From: Rhodothermales bacterium
GTDB taxonomy: Bacteria; Bacteroidota; Rhodothermia; Rhodothermales; JANQRZ01
Assembly: GCA_028284265.1 (NCBI GenBank)
Contig: JANQRZ010000007.1
Coordinates: 122,670 to 186,669 of the forward strand
Length of the DNA stretch: 64,000 bases
Direction: 5' to 3'
Below are positions 34,210-43,652 of the stretch, piece after piece. The notes below the pieces were generated by a model that was not told where the DNA came from, did no database searches, and worked only from the letters and a program-made list of their open reading frames with translations. The translations under genes and the position numbers were made by a program. How positions within the stretch are numbered: position 1 is the stretch's first letter; every line of letters starts with the position of its first letter.

Positions 34210-36723
34210 GTGAGCCGATCCTCGACTCGCTCCAAACCCCGCAAGAAGCGTAGTGCCGCGAAGCGCGACGCTGCCCTCGTATCGTCGCAGCGCAAGAAGG
34301 AGGTCTTCGGCCTCGTGCTGATGGCGCTCGCGCTCTTGCTGACGCTCGCGCTCGTCACGTATAGCTCCGCCGACGACACCCTCGCCCGCGCCTTCTCGTG
34401 GCGCGATGCCCTCGACCCGAGCGGGGCCTCGACCGACAACGCCCTCGGCCTCGTCGGCGCGACACTCGCCTACGGGCTGATCCCGCGCTTCCTCGGCTAT
34501 CCTATCGTCATCCTCGCGCTGCTCCTCGGCGCGTGGGGCTACATGTTCTTCCGCCGCCGCGAGACCGTCTTCCTGCCAGTCCTCAGCGCGCTCGCCCTCG
34601 TCGTCACGCTCCTCGCCTCGACCCTTTTCGGCTGGTTCGCCGACGGACCGGGCACAACACTCGCCCTCTGGAGCGGCGATGTCGGTCTCGGCGTGGCAGG
34701 CTGGATGACCCAACTCGTCGGCGCAACCGGCTCGCTGATTCTCCTCATCGTCGCTGCCCTCGTCGCCCTCCTGCTCATCATCGACCGCGACATCCAGATC
34801 ACGCTCGACCGGGCCGAGGAATCCGTCACCTCACTCCGTGCCAGCGCGAAGGGAAAGTGGGATACGGCCCGTGCCGCGAGCGCTCGTCGCAAGGAGGCCC
34901 GTCAGGCGCACACTGCTGCCCGGCGGAAGGAGCGCGAGGCGAAGCAACGCGAGAAGATCAAACAGGAGAAGGCGCGAGCGAAGGAGCAAAAGAGTAAACA
35001 AACGGAAGAGCGGAAAGCGCCGGTACCGACACCCCCCGTTGCCGAGGCTCCTCCTCCGGTCGCAACGCCGCCACCGCCTCGCCCCACGCCCAAACCTGAA
35101 CCCGTTCGCACCGAGACGCCGCGTGCCGAGCCGACACGAGCCGAGCCGACGCTCCACGTCCAAGGCCCGGTCAAGGAAGCCGAGGGCGACCTCGACGCGC
35201 TCCACCAGCGGCCCGACGCGGCGACGCTTCCCTACGACTTTCCGCCTATCGATCTGCTCGACGAGCCGGACGCCTCAGCGGGGGTCGATTATGACGAGAT
35301 CGAGGAGAACAAGCAGGTGCTCCTCGACAAGCTGGAGACCTACAAGGTCGAGATCACGGAGATCAACGCGGTCGTCGGGCCGACGGTGACGCGGTACGAG
35401 TTGACGCCCGCACCCGGCGTGCGAATCAGCCGGATCACCGCGCTCGAAGACGATCTCGCGATGGCGATGGCTGCGCCCGGCATCCGCATCCTCGCCCCGA
35501 TCCCCGGCAAGTCGGCCATCGGCGTCGAGATTCCGAACCGGCAGCGCGAACTGGTCCGCCTCCGCAGCGTCCTCGGCACGGCGCGGTTCACCGATGCCAA
35601 GATGGAACTTCCCGTCGCGCTCGGCAAGAACATTCAGGGCGAGGTGAGCATCGAGGACCTCGCCAAAATGCCGCACCTGCTGATCGCAGGAGCGACCGGC
35701 GCAGGTAAGTCGGTCGGGCTGAACGGCCTCGTCGTCGGGCTGCTCTATGCCTGCCACCCTGCGGACCTCAAGTTCGTGATGATCGACCCGAAGAAGATCG
35801 AACTCGGGCCGTACCAGCACCTCCTCGACCACTACCTTGCTCTGCCGGAAGGAGCCGAAGACCCGATCATCACCGACTTCACGCAGGCAGCGGGCGTGCT
35901 CAAGAGTTGCGAGCGCGAGATGGAGGATCGCTACGACCTCCTCGCCGAAGCGGGCGTGCGCGGCATCCGCGAGTACAACGAAAAGGTCCGCTCCGGCGAA
36001 CTCAGCCCCGACGACGACCACCGCCACCTCCCCTACATCGTCGTCATCATCGATGAGCTAGCGGATCTCATGATGACGAGTGGCAAGGAGGTGGAGCCGC
36101 CGATTGCCCGCCTCGCCCAGATGGCCCGCGCCGTCGGTATTCACCTCGTCCTCGCCACGCAGCGCCCGAGCGTTGATGTCATCACGGGCCTCATCAAAGC
36201 CAACTTCCCGAGCCGCATCGCCTTCCAGACCTCGTCCAAGATCGACAGCCGGACGATCCTCGACACCGGCGGCGCGCAGCAACTCGTCGGCAACGGCGAC
36301 CTGCTCTACATGAACGGCAGCCGGATGATGCGCCTCCAAGGGCCGTTCGTCTCCAACGCCGAGATCGAGCGCGTGGTGACACACGTCGGCGGGCAGAAAG
36401 GCGCGGGGCCGTACCTCCTGCCGCCGCTCGAAACCGAGGAAGACACCAACCTCTTCGGCCCGACGAGCGAAGAGGACCGCGACGACCTGTTCGAGGACGC
36501 GGCGAAGGTGATCGTCCGCAGCCAGCAGGGATCGGTGTCGCTCCTGCAACGCAAGCTCTCGGTCGGCTACACGCGGGCGGCGCGGATTGTGGACCAGTTG
36601 GAAGATGCCGGAATCGTCGGCCCGTTCGAAGGGTCGAAAGCGCGCGACGTGCTCGTCGGTGATCTGGAGTCGCTGGAGATGCTGCTCCACGGCGAGACAG
36701 AGGAACTCGAAGATGGCGAGTAG
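34210..36723 (+). CDS. ftsK: DNA translocase FtsK/SpoIIIE
   Basis: Septum-localised motor that pumps chromosome ends into daughter cells. 837 residues, GTG start. There is a basic N-terminus, four to five membrane helices (residues about 35-200), a charged linker with Lys/Arg-rich then Pro/Glu-rich stretches (about 215-330), the motor domain with Walker A GATGAGKSVGLNG (about 495), Walker B VVIIDELADLM, and a winged-helix gamma domain at the end (LLQRKLSVGYTRAARIVDQLE) that reads KOPS-type DNA sites. It heads an operon: purK starts 11 bases before its stop. Confidence 0.96.
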   Translation: MSRSSTRSKPRKKRSAAKRDAALVSSQRKKEVFGLVLMALALLLTLALVTYSSADDTLARAFSWRDALDPSGASTDNALGLVGATLAYGLIPRFLGYPIVILALLLGAWGYMFFRRRETVFLPVLSALALVVTLLASTLFGWFADGPGTTLALWSGDVGLGVAGWMTQLVGATGSLILLIVAALVALLLIIDRDIQITLDRAEESVTSLRASAKGKWDTARAASARRKEARQAHTAARRKEREAKQREKIKQEKARAKEQKSKQTEERKAPVPTPPVAEAPPPVATPPPPRPTPKPEPVRTETPRAEPTRAEPTLHVQGPVKEAEGDLDALHQRPDAATLPYDFPPIDLLDEPDASAGVDYDEIEENKQVLLDKLETYKVEITEINAVVGPTVTRYELTPAPGVRISRITALEDDLAMAMAAPGIRILAPIPGKSAIGVEIPNRQRELVRLRSVLGTARFTDAKMELPVALGKNIQGEVSIEDLAKMPHLLIAGATGAGKSVGLNGLVVGLLYACHPADLKFVMIDPKKIELGPYQHLLDHYLALPEGAEDPIITDFTQAAGVLKSCEREMEDRYDLLAEAGVRGIREYNEKVRSGELSPDDDHRHLPYIVVIIDELADLMMTSGKEVEPPIARLAQMARAVGIHLVLATQRPSVDVITGLIKANFPSRIAFQTSSKIDSRTILDTGGAQQLVGNGDLLYMNGSRMMRLQGPFVSNAEIERVVTHVGGQKGAGPYLLPPLETEEDTNLFGPTSEEDRDDLFEDAAKVIVRSQQGSVSLLQRKLSVGYTRAARIVDQLEDAGIVGPFEGSKARDVLVGDLESLEMLLHGETEELEDGE

Positions 36724-37849
36724 CAGCGGGGCACCCGTCCTCGGCATCCTCGGTGGTGGACAGTTGGGGCGGATGACAGCACTCGCGGCGATTCCGATGG
36801 GCGTGCGCGTTCGCTTCCTCGTCCCAAAGCCATCTGGTTCGGTCGACGGACTCGGCGAGGTGACGGTCGCCGACTGGACCGACCTCGACGTACTCCGCAC
36901 GTTTGCAGCTTCTTGTTCTGCAATAACGGTAGAAAGTGAGTGGGCGCCCGCCGACCTCCTCGTCCAAGCTGCCCCCGACGTCGCCCTCTGGCCGCGCCCC
37001 GAAACGCTCCGTCTCATCCGACACAAGGGACGCCAAAACCAGACCCTAGCTGATGCGGGCCTTCCCCTCCCCGATTTCGAGCTTTGCTCGAACCTCGACG
37101 ACGCACTCGCTGCTGCCGAACGCTTCGGATACCCCGTCATCCTGAAGCAGTACACCCACTCCTACGACGGCTACGGCAACGCGACCGCTCGCACCCCCGA
37201 CGACCTCCGCGCCGCGTGGCCCGACCTTGCGGGCGCTGACGGACTGCTCGTTGAGGCATTCGTCCGGTTCAAGCAAGAGTTGACCGTGCTCGTAGCGCGG
37301 CACCCGGACGGATCGCACGTCACCTACCCCGTCGCCTACACCGAGCAGCGCGACCACCGCTGCCACGCGGTCGTCGTCCCGGCAGATATTCCCGAAGCCA
37401 CGGCGGAAGCAGCACGGCGCGTCGGACTTGCAGCGGTCGAGGCAGTCGGTGGGGTTGGCATTACGGCAGTCGAGTTGTTCGAGACAGGGGACGGACGCAT
37501 CCTCGTCAACGAGCTGGCTCCGCGCCCACACAACACCGGGCATTACTCCATCGAAGCCTGCTATGCCTCGCAGTTCGAGAACCACGCCCGCGCCGTCCTT
37601 GGCTGGCCGCTCGGCTCGCCCGATCTCCGCGTGGCCGTCGCGGTCATGATCAACGTCCTCGGCGAGCGCGAGGGCGTAACCCAATCCAACATCGAAGACG
37701 CTCTCGCCGTCTCCGGCGTCGGCGTCCACCTCTACGGCAAGGCCGACGTGCGTCCGAAGCGGAAGATGGGCCATGTCACGGCCACCGGAACCGATCCCGC
37801 GGAGGTCCGCGCGCGCGCCGAGCGCGCCGCCTCTCTCATCACCCTCTGA
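36713..37849 (+). CDS. purK: 5-(carboxyamino)imidazole ribonucleotide synthase
   Basis: ATP-grasp enzyme that carboxylates AIR to N5-CAIR in purine synthesis. 378 residues. It has LGILGGGQLGRM at the start, FGYPVILKQYTHSYDGYGN in the ATP-grasp region, a metal-site ELAPRPHNTGHYSIEA and the C-terminal LYGKADVRPKRKMGHVT. The ATG at 36713 overlaps the ftsK end by 11 bases, and purE starts 3 bases after its stop. One difference: the usual QYDGKGQ motif reads SYDGYGN. Confidence 0.95.
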   Translation: MASSSGAPVLGILGGGQLGRMTALAAIPMGVRVRFLVPKPSGSVDGLGEVTVADWTDLDVLRTFAASCSAITVESEWAPADLLVQAAPDVALWPRPETLRLIRHKGRQNQTLADAGLPLPDFELCSNLDDALAAAERFGYPVILKQYTHSYDGYGNATARTPDDLRAAWPDLAGADGLLVEAFVRFKQELTVLVARHPDGSHVTYPVAYTEQRDHRCHAVVVPADIPEATAEAARRVGLAAVEAVGGVGITAVELFETGDGRILVNELAPRPHNTGHYSIEACYASQFENHARAVLGWPLGSPDLRVAVAVMINVLGEREGVTQSNIEDALAVSGVGVHLYGKADVRPKRKMGHVTATGTDPAEVRARAERAASLITL

Positions 37850-37852
37850 CCT

Positions 37853-38350
37853 ATGGCTTCCTCTCCCCTCGTCGGCATCGCAATGGGCAGCGAATCCGAC
37901 CTCCCGACCATGCAAGCCGCCGCCGATGTACTCACCGACTTCGGCATTCCCTTCGAGATGCGCGTGTTGTCAGCGCACCGCACACCCAACCGGATGACCG
38001 ACTACGCGAAGTCGGCGCGAGGGCGTGGGTTGCGGGTCCTCATCGGCGGCGCAGGCGGAGCCGCCCATCTGCCGGGGATGATCGCCGCGAGCACGACACT
38101 CCCCGTCATCGGCGTGCCGGTCAAATCGTCGGCCCTGAGCGGCCTCGACTCGCTGCTCTCCATCGTGCAGATGCCTGGCGGCGTCCCCGTCGCCACCGTC
38201 GCCATCGGGCAGGCGAAGAACGCCGGACTCCTCGCCGTGCAAATCCTCGCCATTTCGGACGATACACTCGCCCAGAAGCTGGCCGACTTCCGTGCGTCCG
38301 AAGTCGAGCGCGTCGAAGCGATGGACCGCCGGGTGAGCGAGGCTACCTGA
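37853..38350 (+). CDS. purE: N5-carboxyaminoimidazole ribonucleotide mutase
   Basis: Converts N5-CAIR to CAIR, directly after PurK. 165 residues, usual length. Hallmarks: [56 protein letters not shown] and the [19 protein letters not shown] loop. Third gene of ftsK-purK-purE. Its last 8 bases overlap the end of the convergent T9SS cargo gene. Confidence 0.97.
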   Translation: MASSPLVGIAMGSESDLPTMQAAADVLTDFGIPFEMRVLSAHRTPNRMTDYAKSARGRGLRVLIGGAGGAAHLPGMIAASTTLPVIGVPVKSSALSGLDSLLSIVQMPGGVPVATVAIGQAKNAGLLAVQILAISDDTLAQKLADFRASEVERVEAMDRRVSEAT

Positions 38351-39575
38351 TGACTGCCATGCGGCGATGGTCGGTGAAGTCAGCCCCTTGTACGCGGACG
38401 ATGTAGGTGCCCGCAGCTAGCCCCTGTACATCGAGCGCCACCGGCACGATCACCCCCGCGGCTGCGCGGTCTGTGAACGCCTCACCCACGCGCCGCCCCT
38501 GCACGTCGAACACCTTGACCATGACGTGCTGCGGCTGGTCCACGCGGAAGGTGAGCGTGGCCTCCGAGCGCGCCGGGTTGGGCCAGACAGCCGAGAGCGC
38601 GTGCCCCGGCGCGGCAGCCTCCGACTCGTTCGAGACGAACTGGCATCCGTCCGAGAGCCCCGTCTCTGTCTGCATGAGCACGCCGTCTGCTCCCGCTGCG
38701 ATATAGAGATTGTTGTCAAACATACGGGCGGCATAGAAGTCCGTCGTCACGCCGGGGTCCATCAAGCACCATGTCAGGCCGTTGTCCAAGGACCGTAGCA
38801 CCGTCCCGCCATCTCCAGCGGCGAGATGGAAATTAGCGTTCTGCCCACTCGTCGAAAGCGCACGGAGCGTAGCAGTCGTATTGCTCGGACGTGGCGTCCA
38901 CGTCGTCCCCCCATCGTTCGAGGACAGAAGAGTGCCATTAGCCCCGGCCACTTCGACACCGCCAGGGATGAACTGAACATCATAGAGAGCAGCGATCGTT
39001 CCAGAAGGCAGCGGCGTCCACGTTTCCCCGACATCGGTACTCTTGAGAATCAGACCACCATCACCTACGACGTACCCTTCCGCGAACGTACCCCCGATAC
39101 CAGCGTGCAGCGGCGTCGTGGTCCCGCTGTTCTGAAGGCTCCACGTCACACCGAGGTCCTCTGACTTCCAGATGCTACCACCCGAGCCTGCGGCAATAGC
39201 CTCCCCGCTGCTGCGAGAAAAGACAATGTAGTCCTGCGTAGCGTCAGGAATATTTCGGACGTTCCATTCGAGTTGGTTGTCGCGCACGCGCACCACCCCA
39301 TTGCGTCCGGTGATCCAGATCTGCGTAGCCGTCTGCCGCACGAGCGACAGCAGATCAGCGTTCGTCCCGACATTGACGAGCGACCAGTCGGTGAAGGGAG
39401 AGAACGCCATCCTGACCGTGCCGTTGTCTCCAATGAGGAAGACATCGCCGGAGCTACCCTGCTCGAACGCGCGAAGTGTATCCGTGATGCCAAGCGGAAC
39501 GACGGACCAATCCTGCGCGGAAACAGGTCGAGCGAGGCAGCACAAAAGGACCAAGACGGAAGCAAGACGATACAT
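38343..39575 (-). CDS. Secreted YCF48/BNR-type propeller protein with T9SS sorting domain (copy 1)
   Basis: 410 residues. Signal peptide ends RPVSAQD (residue 21). About seven YCF48/BNR-type repeats of ~42 residues fill residues 22-325 ([64 protein letters not shown]), forming a propeller. The T9SS tail has [16 protein letters not shown] and GTYIVRVQG, ending MAVIR. It is a tandem paralog of the gene at 39728. The 3' ends of this gene and purE overlap by 8 bases. Confidence 0.92.
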   Translation of the reverse strand: MYRLASVLVLLCCLARPVSAQDWSVVPLGITDTLRAFEQGSSGDVFLIGDNGTVRMAFSPFTDWSLVNVGTNADLLSLVRQTATQIWITGRNGVVRVRDNQLEWNVRNIPDATQDYIVFSRSSGEAIAAGSGGSIWKSEDLGVTWSLQNSGTTTPLHAGIGGTFAEGYVVGDGGLILKSTDVGETWTPLPSGTIAALYDVQFIPGGVEVAGANGTLLSSNDGGTTWTPRPSNTTATLRALSTSGQNANFHLAAGDGGTVLRSLDNGLTWCLMDPGVTTDFYAARMFDNNLYIAAGADGVLMQTETGLSDGCQFVSNESEAAAPGHALSAVWPNPARSEATLTFRVDQPQHVMVKVFDVQGRRVGEAFTDRAAAGVIVPVALDVQGLAAGTYIVRVQGADFTDHRRMAVIR

Positions 39576-39620
39576 GGCGTGGGGTATTGAGGAGAAGGAG
39601 CAACACGGTGCTCAATGTCT

Positions 39621-39640
39621 ACTATCGCTATTTCGGGCTT
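39621..39640 (-). promoter_or_regulatory. Candidate promoter element upstream of propeller gene copy 1
   Basis: On the minus strand this reads GCCCGAAATAGCGATAGT, 46 bases before the ATG. Nearly the same block (CCCGAAAATACGATAGGA) precedes copy 2 at about the same distance. The TAGCGATA/TACGATA core could be a -10 element, but conservation may only reflect the duplication. Confidence 0.3.
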
Positions 39641-39727
39641 CATTCCCTCAAAGTAGAAGAAACTTTGCCGACATTCTCAGAACGAAGCCCGCAAAGAGTA
39701 AGGGCCGCTCCCCCTCCCTACCATGAG

Positions 39728-40969
39728 CTACTTCACAACAACAAATCTCCGGTTCTCGACGAACGTCTCGCCCTGCACGCGGACGATGTAGGTGCCCGGA
39801 GCTAGTGCCTCTGCATCGAGCGCGACCGGCACGATTACCTCGGCGGCTGCGCTGCCTGAGAACGCTTCGGCCACGCGCCGTCCCTGCACGTCGAACACCT
39901 CGACCGCAACGTGCTGTGACTGGTCCACGCGGAAGGTGAGCGTGGCCGCCGACCGCGCCGGGTTGGGCCAGACAGCCGAGAGCGCGTGCCCCGGCGCGGC
40001 AGCCTCCGGCTCATTCGATACAACCTGACACGAAGCAGACGACCCGTTCTCCGTCCACACCAACACCCCGTCGGCTCCGGCAACGACGTGTATGTCGTTC
40101 GGCGGTATGACTGTCGCATACGCGGCGTAGAGATCTACGGTCACACCGGGGTCCATCGCGCACCACGTCGCACCATTGTCGGTGGATCGGAGGACGGTCC
40201 CGTTGTCCCCTACGGCGAGATGTCGCAACGAGTTTGCGCCTGAAAGCGCACGGAGCGTAGCGGTCGTGTTGGTCGGGCGTTGCGTCCACGTCGCCCCGGA
40301 ATCATCCGAGGTGAGGATCAACCCATCGGCTCCGGCCACCTCAAGCGTTCCGCTACCTGCGATGTCTTGAATGGCATACAGATCAGACGTAGTTCCCGAC
40401 GGCAGAGGCTGCCAGGTCGCCCCGCCATTGGTGGTTGCGAGGATAAGACCGCCATCGCCTACCGCATAGCCGTCGTTGAAGATGGTGCCGATACCCGCGT
40501 TCAGCGACGCTGTCGTGCCGCTGGCTTGTAGCGCCCAGTTCTGCCCGAGGTCGGTGGACGTGAAGACACTGCCGCCAGAGCCTGCCGCGAAGGCTCGCCC
40601 ACTACCCCGTGGCAGGAGCACATAGCCCTGCGTGGCGTCAGGAATATCGCGGACGTTCCAGTTGAGTTGATTATCCCGTACCCGCACCACCCCGTCGCGC
40701 CCGCTGATCCAAGCCAACGTGGTGTTCTCTCGATGAACCGACAGCAGATCAGCGTTGGTACCAACATCTACAGGGGCCCACTCGGTGAAGGGCGGAAATG
40801 CCGCTACGACGGTGCCGTTGTCTCCGACAAGGAAGATGTCACCGAAGTTGGGCGTAGTCTGCGCGAAGGCACGGAGTGTGTCGGTTGTGCCGAGCGAAAT
40901 GACGGACCAATCCTGCGCGCGGGCGAGGGGTGCTAGGCAAAGCAGCAGGACGATGATGAAACGATTCAT
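39728..40969 (-). CDS. Secreted YCF48/BNR-type propeller protein with T9SS sorting domain (copy 2)
   Basis: 413 residues, signal peptide ends APLARAQD (residue 20). The same architecture as copy 1: repeats GDIFLVGDNGTV, GSVFTSTDLGQNW, GLILATTNGGATW, GLILTSDDSGATW, GTVLRSTDNGATW, then the sorting tail ([25 protein letters not shown], ending FVVVK). The segment [19 protein letters not shown] is identical in both copies. The two genes are separated by 152 bases and lie in the same direction, a clear tandem duplication. Confidence 0.92.
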   Translation of the reverse strand: MNRFIIVLLLCLAPLARAQDWSVISLGTTDTLRAFAQTTPNFGDIFLVGDNGTVVAAFPPFTEWAPVDVGTNADLLSVHRENTTLAWISGRDGVVRVRDNQLNWNVRDIPDATQGYVLLPRGSGRAFAAGSGGSVFTSTDLGQNWALQASGTTASLNAGIGTIFNDGYAVGDGGLILATTNGGATWQPLPSGTTSDLYAIQDIAGSGTLEVAGADGLILTSDDSGATWTQRPTNTTATLRALSGANSLRHLAVGDNGTVLRSTDNGATWCAMDPGVTVDLYAAYATVIPPNDIHVVAGADGVLVWTENGSSASCQVVSNEPEAAAPGHALSAVWPNPARSAATLTFRVDQSQHVAVEVFDVQGRRVAEAFSGSAAAEVIVPVALDAEALAPGTYIVRVQGETFVENRRFVVVK

Positions 40970-41012
40970 GGCGACGGTCGGTCGGTGAGAGGAAAGGAGC
41001 TTACCACTCCTC

Positions 41013-41030
41013 CTATCGTATTTTCGGGGA
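41013..41030 (-). promoter_or_regulatory. Candidate promoter element upstream of propeller gene copy 2
   Basis: Minus-strand block CCCGAAAATACGATAGGA about 44 bases before the ATG at 40969, matching the block upstream of copy 1 with a one-base shift. Confidence 0.3.
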
Positions 41031-41107
41031 GCGAACGCTCACCGCGGGAGAAAGAATCCTACTTCGTCCAACGCGAAGATTCCGACCCGACAAGGAACTA
41101 AGCAAGC

Positions 41108-41137
41108 GGGGCCGCTCTCCCAGCGGAAAGCGGCCCC
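41108..41137 (-). terminator. Hairpin terminator after the first GWxTD gene
   Basis: A 9-bp stem (GGGGCCGCT / AGCGGCCCC) with a 12-base loop lies 24 bases past the stop of the gene at 41161. The T-tract is weak (GCTTGCTTAGTT on the minus strand). Confidence 0.55.
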
Positions 41138-41160
41138 GGTGATGCGTGTTCGCGTCGTTG

Positions 41161-43578
41161 CTATTCCAAGAACAGGTCCCGCGTGCGTTCCGCAGTCTCG
41201 CCGGTGAGCGTGTCGCGGACACGGAGCGCGAGCGTGTACAGCCCCGGCTCCTGCTCGCTCGCGTCGAGGATCGCGTAGGTCGCATTGTTCGGCCCGACGC
41301 CACCTGCCTCGAACTCAACCGACACACCGCCATCGTCGCCGCCGAAGAGGTTGCGGGCGAGGCGAACGAGGCCGCGAGAGGTGTCCTGCGGCTTGAGTAC
41401 CACCTCCACGCTATACTGATTCTGGGCCTCCGCATTCTGCTCAAGGTTGTAGGTCTCGAAGTAGACGTACACTGGCTGACGGCGGTTGTATACACTCCAC
41501 GGTGCAGGCTGAATCACGAAGTCGCCCCGGCGGACACGCCCCCCACTGACGCCGTCTTCGCCCGGCTCAAAGTCTTCCTCGACCTGGTAGGCCAGCATCA
41601 AGTCGCTGACTCCCAAGCCATCGGTAAAGCTGGGCACCGTCACCTCTCGGCGCTGCGCGGCCTCGGCCCCGCCACCTGCCGTCTCGAACTCGACCGACAC
41701 GGTTGCTGGACCGGGCTGGGCCGTCATCGGCTGCGTGTCGGTCCAGATGGTGGCCTCCTCAAACTCGGCGACTTGGTTCGTCTTTAGCCCGTAGAGCGTG
41801 CGGCGGCGCTCAACGGCGATGTCCCGGTTGTCGCTGATCAGAAACGTGCCCGTCCGAACAGTGAGGTTCACGAGGTCGCCGCTCAGGTCGGCGCTCTGCC
41901 CGAGCGGGATACCGTAGCTAACATAGAGGTCAGCCCGCCCACCCTCGCCCTTGAAGGCGTTGACGAGGTAGGGAATGCGGACTGCCCGGCCCGGCGGTTC
42001 GTACTCATAGCGCTCCGGCTGCTCACGGAACGTCTCGCGGGCGACGAGTTCGTAGTCGAACCGCTCGACGAAGCCTGCCGAGACGTCAGCGAAATAGTCG
42101 GCGGGCGGTGAGTAGAGCCGGTACTCCCCGTTGCGAAGCGGGTCCTCGAAGACGAACTTGAATTCCCCGTAGTCCCAGACGTTGAAAAGGTTCGACTGGT
42201 CTGCGATGTCGAACCGCTCACCGAACTTCCGGCCGGACTCCAAGTCCGCGGCCCCGACGTTCAACCCAAAACCGGTGATGACCTCGCCAAAGTCGCCAAC
42301 AATCGTCACATCGGACGGCGGCGGACCGTAGCGGACGAGGATGCGACCGCGCTGCGTATCCCACCCTCGCAGGTCAATGTCCTCAGCAGCGTAGAGCAAA
42401 TCGGCGTAGACGAGGCGGGCGTAGTGTTCGAGCTGGCGCTCGTTGTAGGGCGTGAGATAGCGCGGGTCCTGACTCGTCCAGAAACGTGAGGCGAAGGCGA
42501 CGGGGTCTTCGCGGTAGCGCGCTTGGTCTTCGTCAGACAGAATCAGCGTCAGGTCGTCGAATGCGGCGCGCTCGGCTTCGCTCATGAACGTAAACGCCTC
42601 CTCAAAACTCTTCGCCGCGGCATCTGTCCGCCCGACGCGGTAGTTGGCAAGGCCGAGATACGTCCACATCTCCGGGTCCTCGGGGAAGAAGACGAACATC
42701 CGTTCGAGCGGCGCGAGGGCCTCGTCGTAGGACTCGTTGAGCGCATAAATCCGCATCAGGTGGTCGTAGACCGGACGGCGGCGCGGATCATACTGAAGAG
42801 CCTTTTCAAGGTGACCGACCGCAGCCTCATAGGCCGCATCGGCGCGACTGCTGAGGTCCAGCACACCCGCCCCCTGTGACTGGAGCGTGGCGATGTCGAA
42901 CGGGTTGTTGATGTCGATCCCTTCAGCGGCTCCGAATTCGGTAGGCGTAACGATGCTAGCCTCGGATTCGATGTCGGCAAACAGAGGCCCGTCCTCGCCC
43001 TCGCCGGGAAGCGTGACCCGACCGACTTCCTCTTCTTCATCGGGGTCATAATCGACACGATTGATAGCAAGGGTCGGGAACGCGATGGCATTTCGGTACA
43101 ACCAAAAATCGCGGATGTACGTCGATCCCAGTTCCTCGTGCGCAAAGGCATTCGTCGAGTCTACTGCGAGGATCTGCCGAGCTAACGTGCGGCGTTTCTC
43201 TTGCTGGATGAACTCGGCGACATTGCTCCACGAGGGAAGCCGAAGCTGCTGCAGTTCGGCCACCATAAACTCGATGTCGTTCGGATCAAGCATGCGCGCT
43301 TCCTTGATGTAGCGCCCCGCCTCGCCCTTGTCAAAGAGCGGGGTCTCATAGTAGACACGCGAGAGCATGTAGTACGCCTCGGCGTTGGCGGCGTCGGCGG
43401 CAATCGCCCGCTCGAAGGCAACCTTAGCGATATCATACTGCTCCTCGCGGAAGGCTTCAATGCCTTCTTCGAGCGCCTGCTGCGAAGCAGGCAACGGGGC
43501 GTCTTGGGCAGCGACCGGCGCAGCCCACAGCGCGAGGGCGGTCAATAGAACCAGAGAGTAAGTCGATGGCTTGGTCAT
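41161..43578 (-). CDS. GWxTD domain-containing secreted protein with TPR repeats (copy 1)
   Basis: 805 residues, signal peptide ends PVAAQD (residue 25). TPR-like helices cover residues about 30-160 and 225-320 (YDIAKVAFERAIAADAANAEAYYMLSRVY type). A GWxTD-like motif is near residue 405 (RGWDTQRGRILVRYGPP; the usual form is GWxTDRGxxYxxYGxP, here with Gln in place of Asp). The C-terminal half is strand-rich with VYVYFETYNL and RNLFGGDD blocks. GWxTD proteins are found in Bacteroidota and Acidobacteria with no settled role. Paralog of the gene at 43653, 74 bases upstream. Confidence 0.9.
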   Translation of the reverse strand: MTKPSTYSLVLLTALALWAAPVAAQDAPLPASQQALEEGIEAFREEQYDIAKVAFERAIAADAANAEAYYMLSRVYYETPLFDKGEAGRYIKEARMLDPNDIEFMVAELQQLRLPSWSNVAEFIQQEKRRTLARQILAVDSTNAFAHEELGSTYIRDFWLYRNAIAFPTLAINRVDYDPDEEEEVGRVTLPGEGEDGPLFADIESEASIVTPTEFGAAEGIDINNPFDIATLQSQGAGVLDLSSRADAAYEAAVGHLEKALQYDPRRRPVYDHLMRIYALNESYDEALAPLERMFVFFPEDPEMWTYLGLANYRVGRTDAAAKSFEEAFTFMSEAERAAFDDLTLILSDEDQARYREDPVAFASRFWTSQDPRYLTPYNERQLEHYARLVYADLLYAAEDIDLRGWDTQRGRILVRYGPPPSDVTIVGDFGEVITGFGLNVGAADLESGRKFGERFDIADQSNLFNVWDYGEFKFVFEDPLRNGEYRLYSPPADYFADVSAGFVERFDYELVARETFREQPERYEYEPPGRAVRIPYLVNAFKGEGGRADLYVSYGIPLGQSADLSGDLVNLTVRTGTFLISDNRDIAVERRRTLYGLKTNQVAEFEEATIWTDTQPMTAQPGPATVSVEFETAGGGAEAAQRREVTVPSFTDGLGVSDLMLAYQVEEDFEPGEDGVSGGRVRRGDFVIQPAPWSVYNRRQPVYVYFETYNLEQNAEAQNQYSVEVVLKPQDTSRGLVRLARNLFGGDDGGVSVEFEAGGVGPNNATYAILDASEQEPGLYTLALRVRDTLTGETAERTRDLFLE

Positions 43579-43652
43579 GGGAGGTTCGGTTGGAAGGCAT
43601 CGCGCCCTTGATGACGCACAGTGAGGCTACGCCTGCTCGTGCGGCAAGTTCG

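Noticed and set aside
34132..34713. Minus-strand Glu/Arg-rich frame opposite the ftsK start
   Set aside because: Low-complexity shadow; FtsK membrane helices occupy the other strand.
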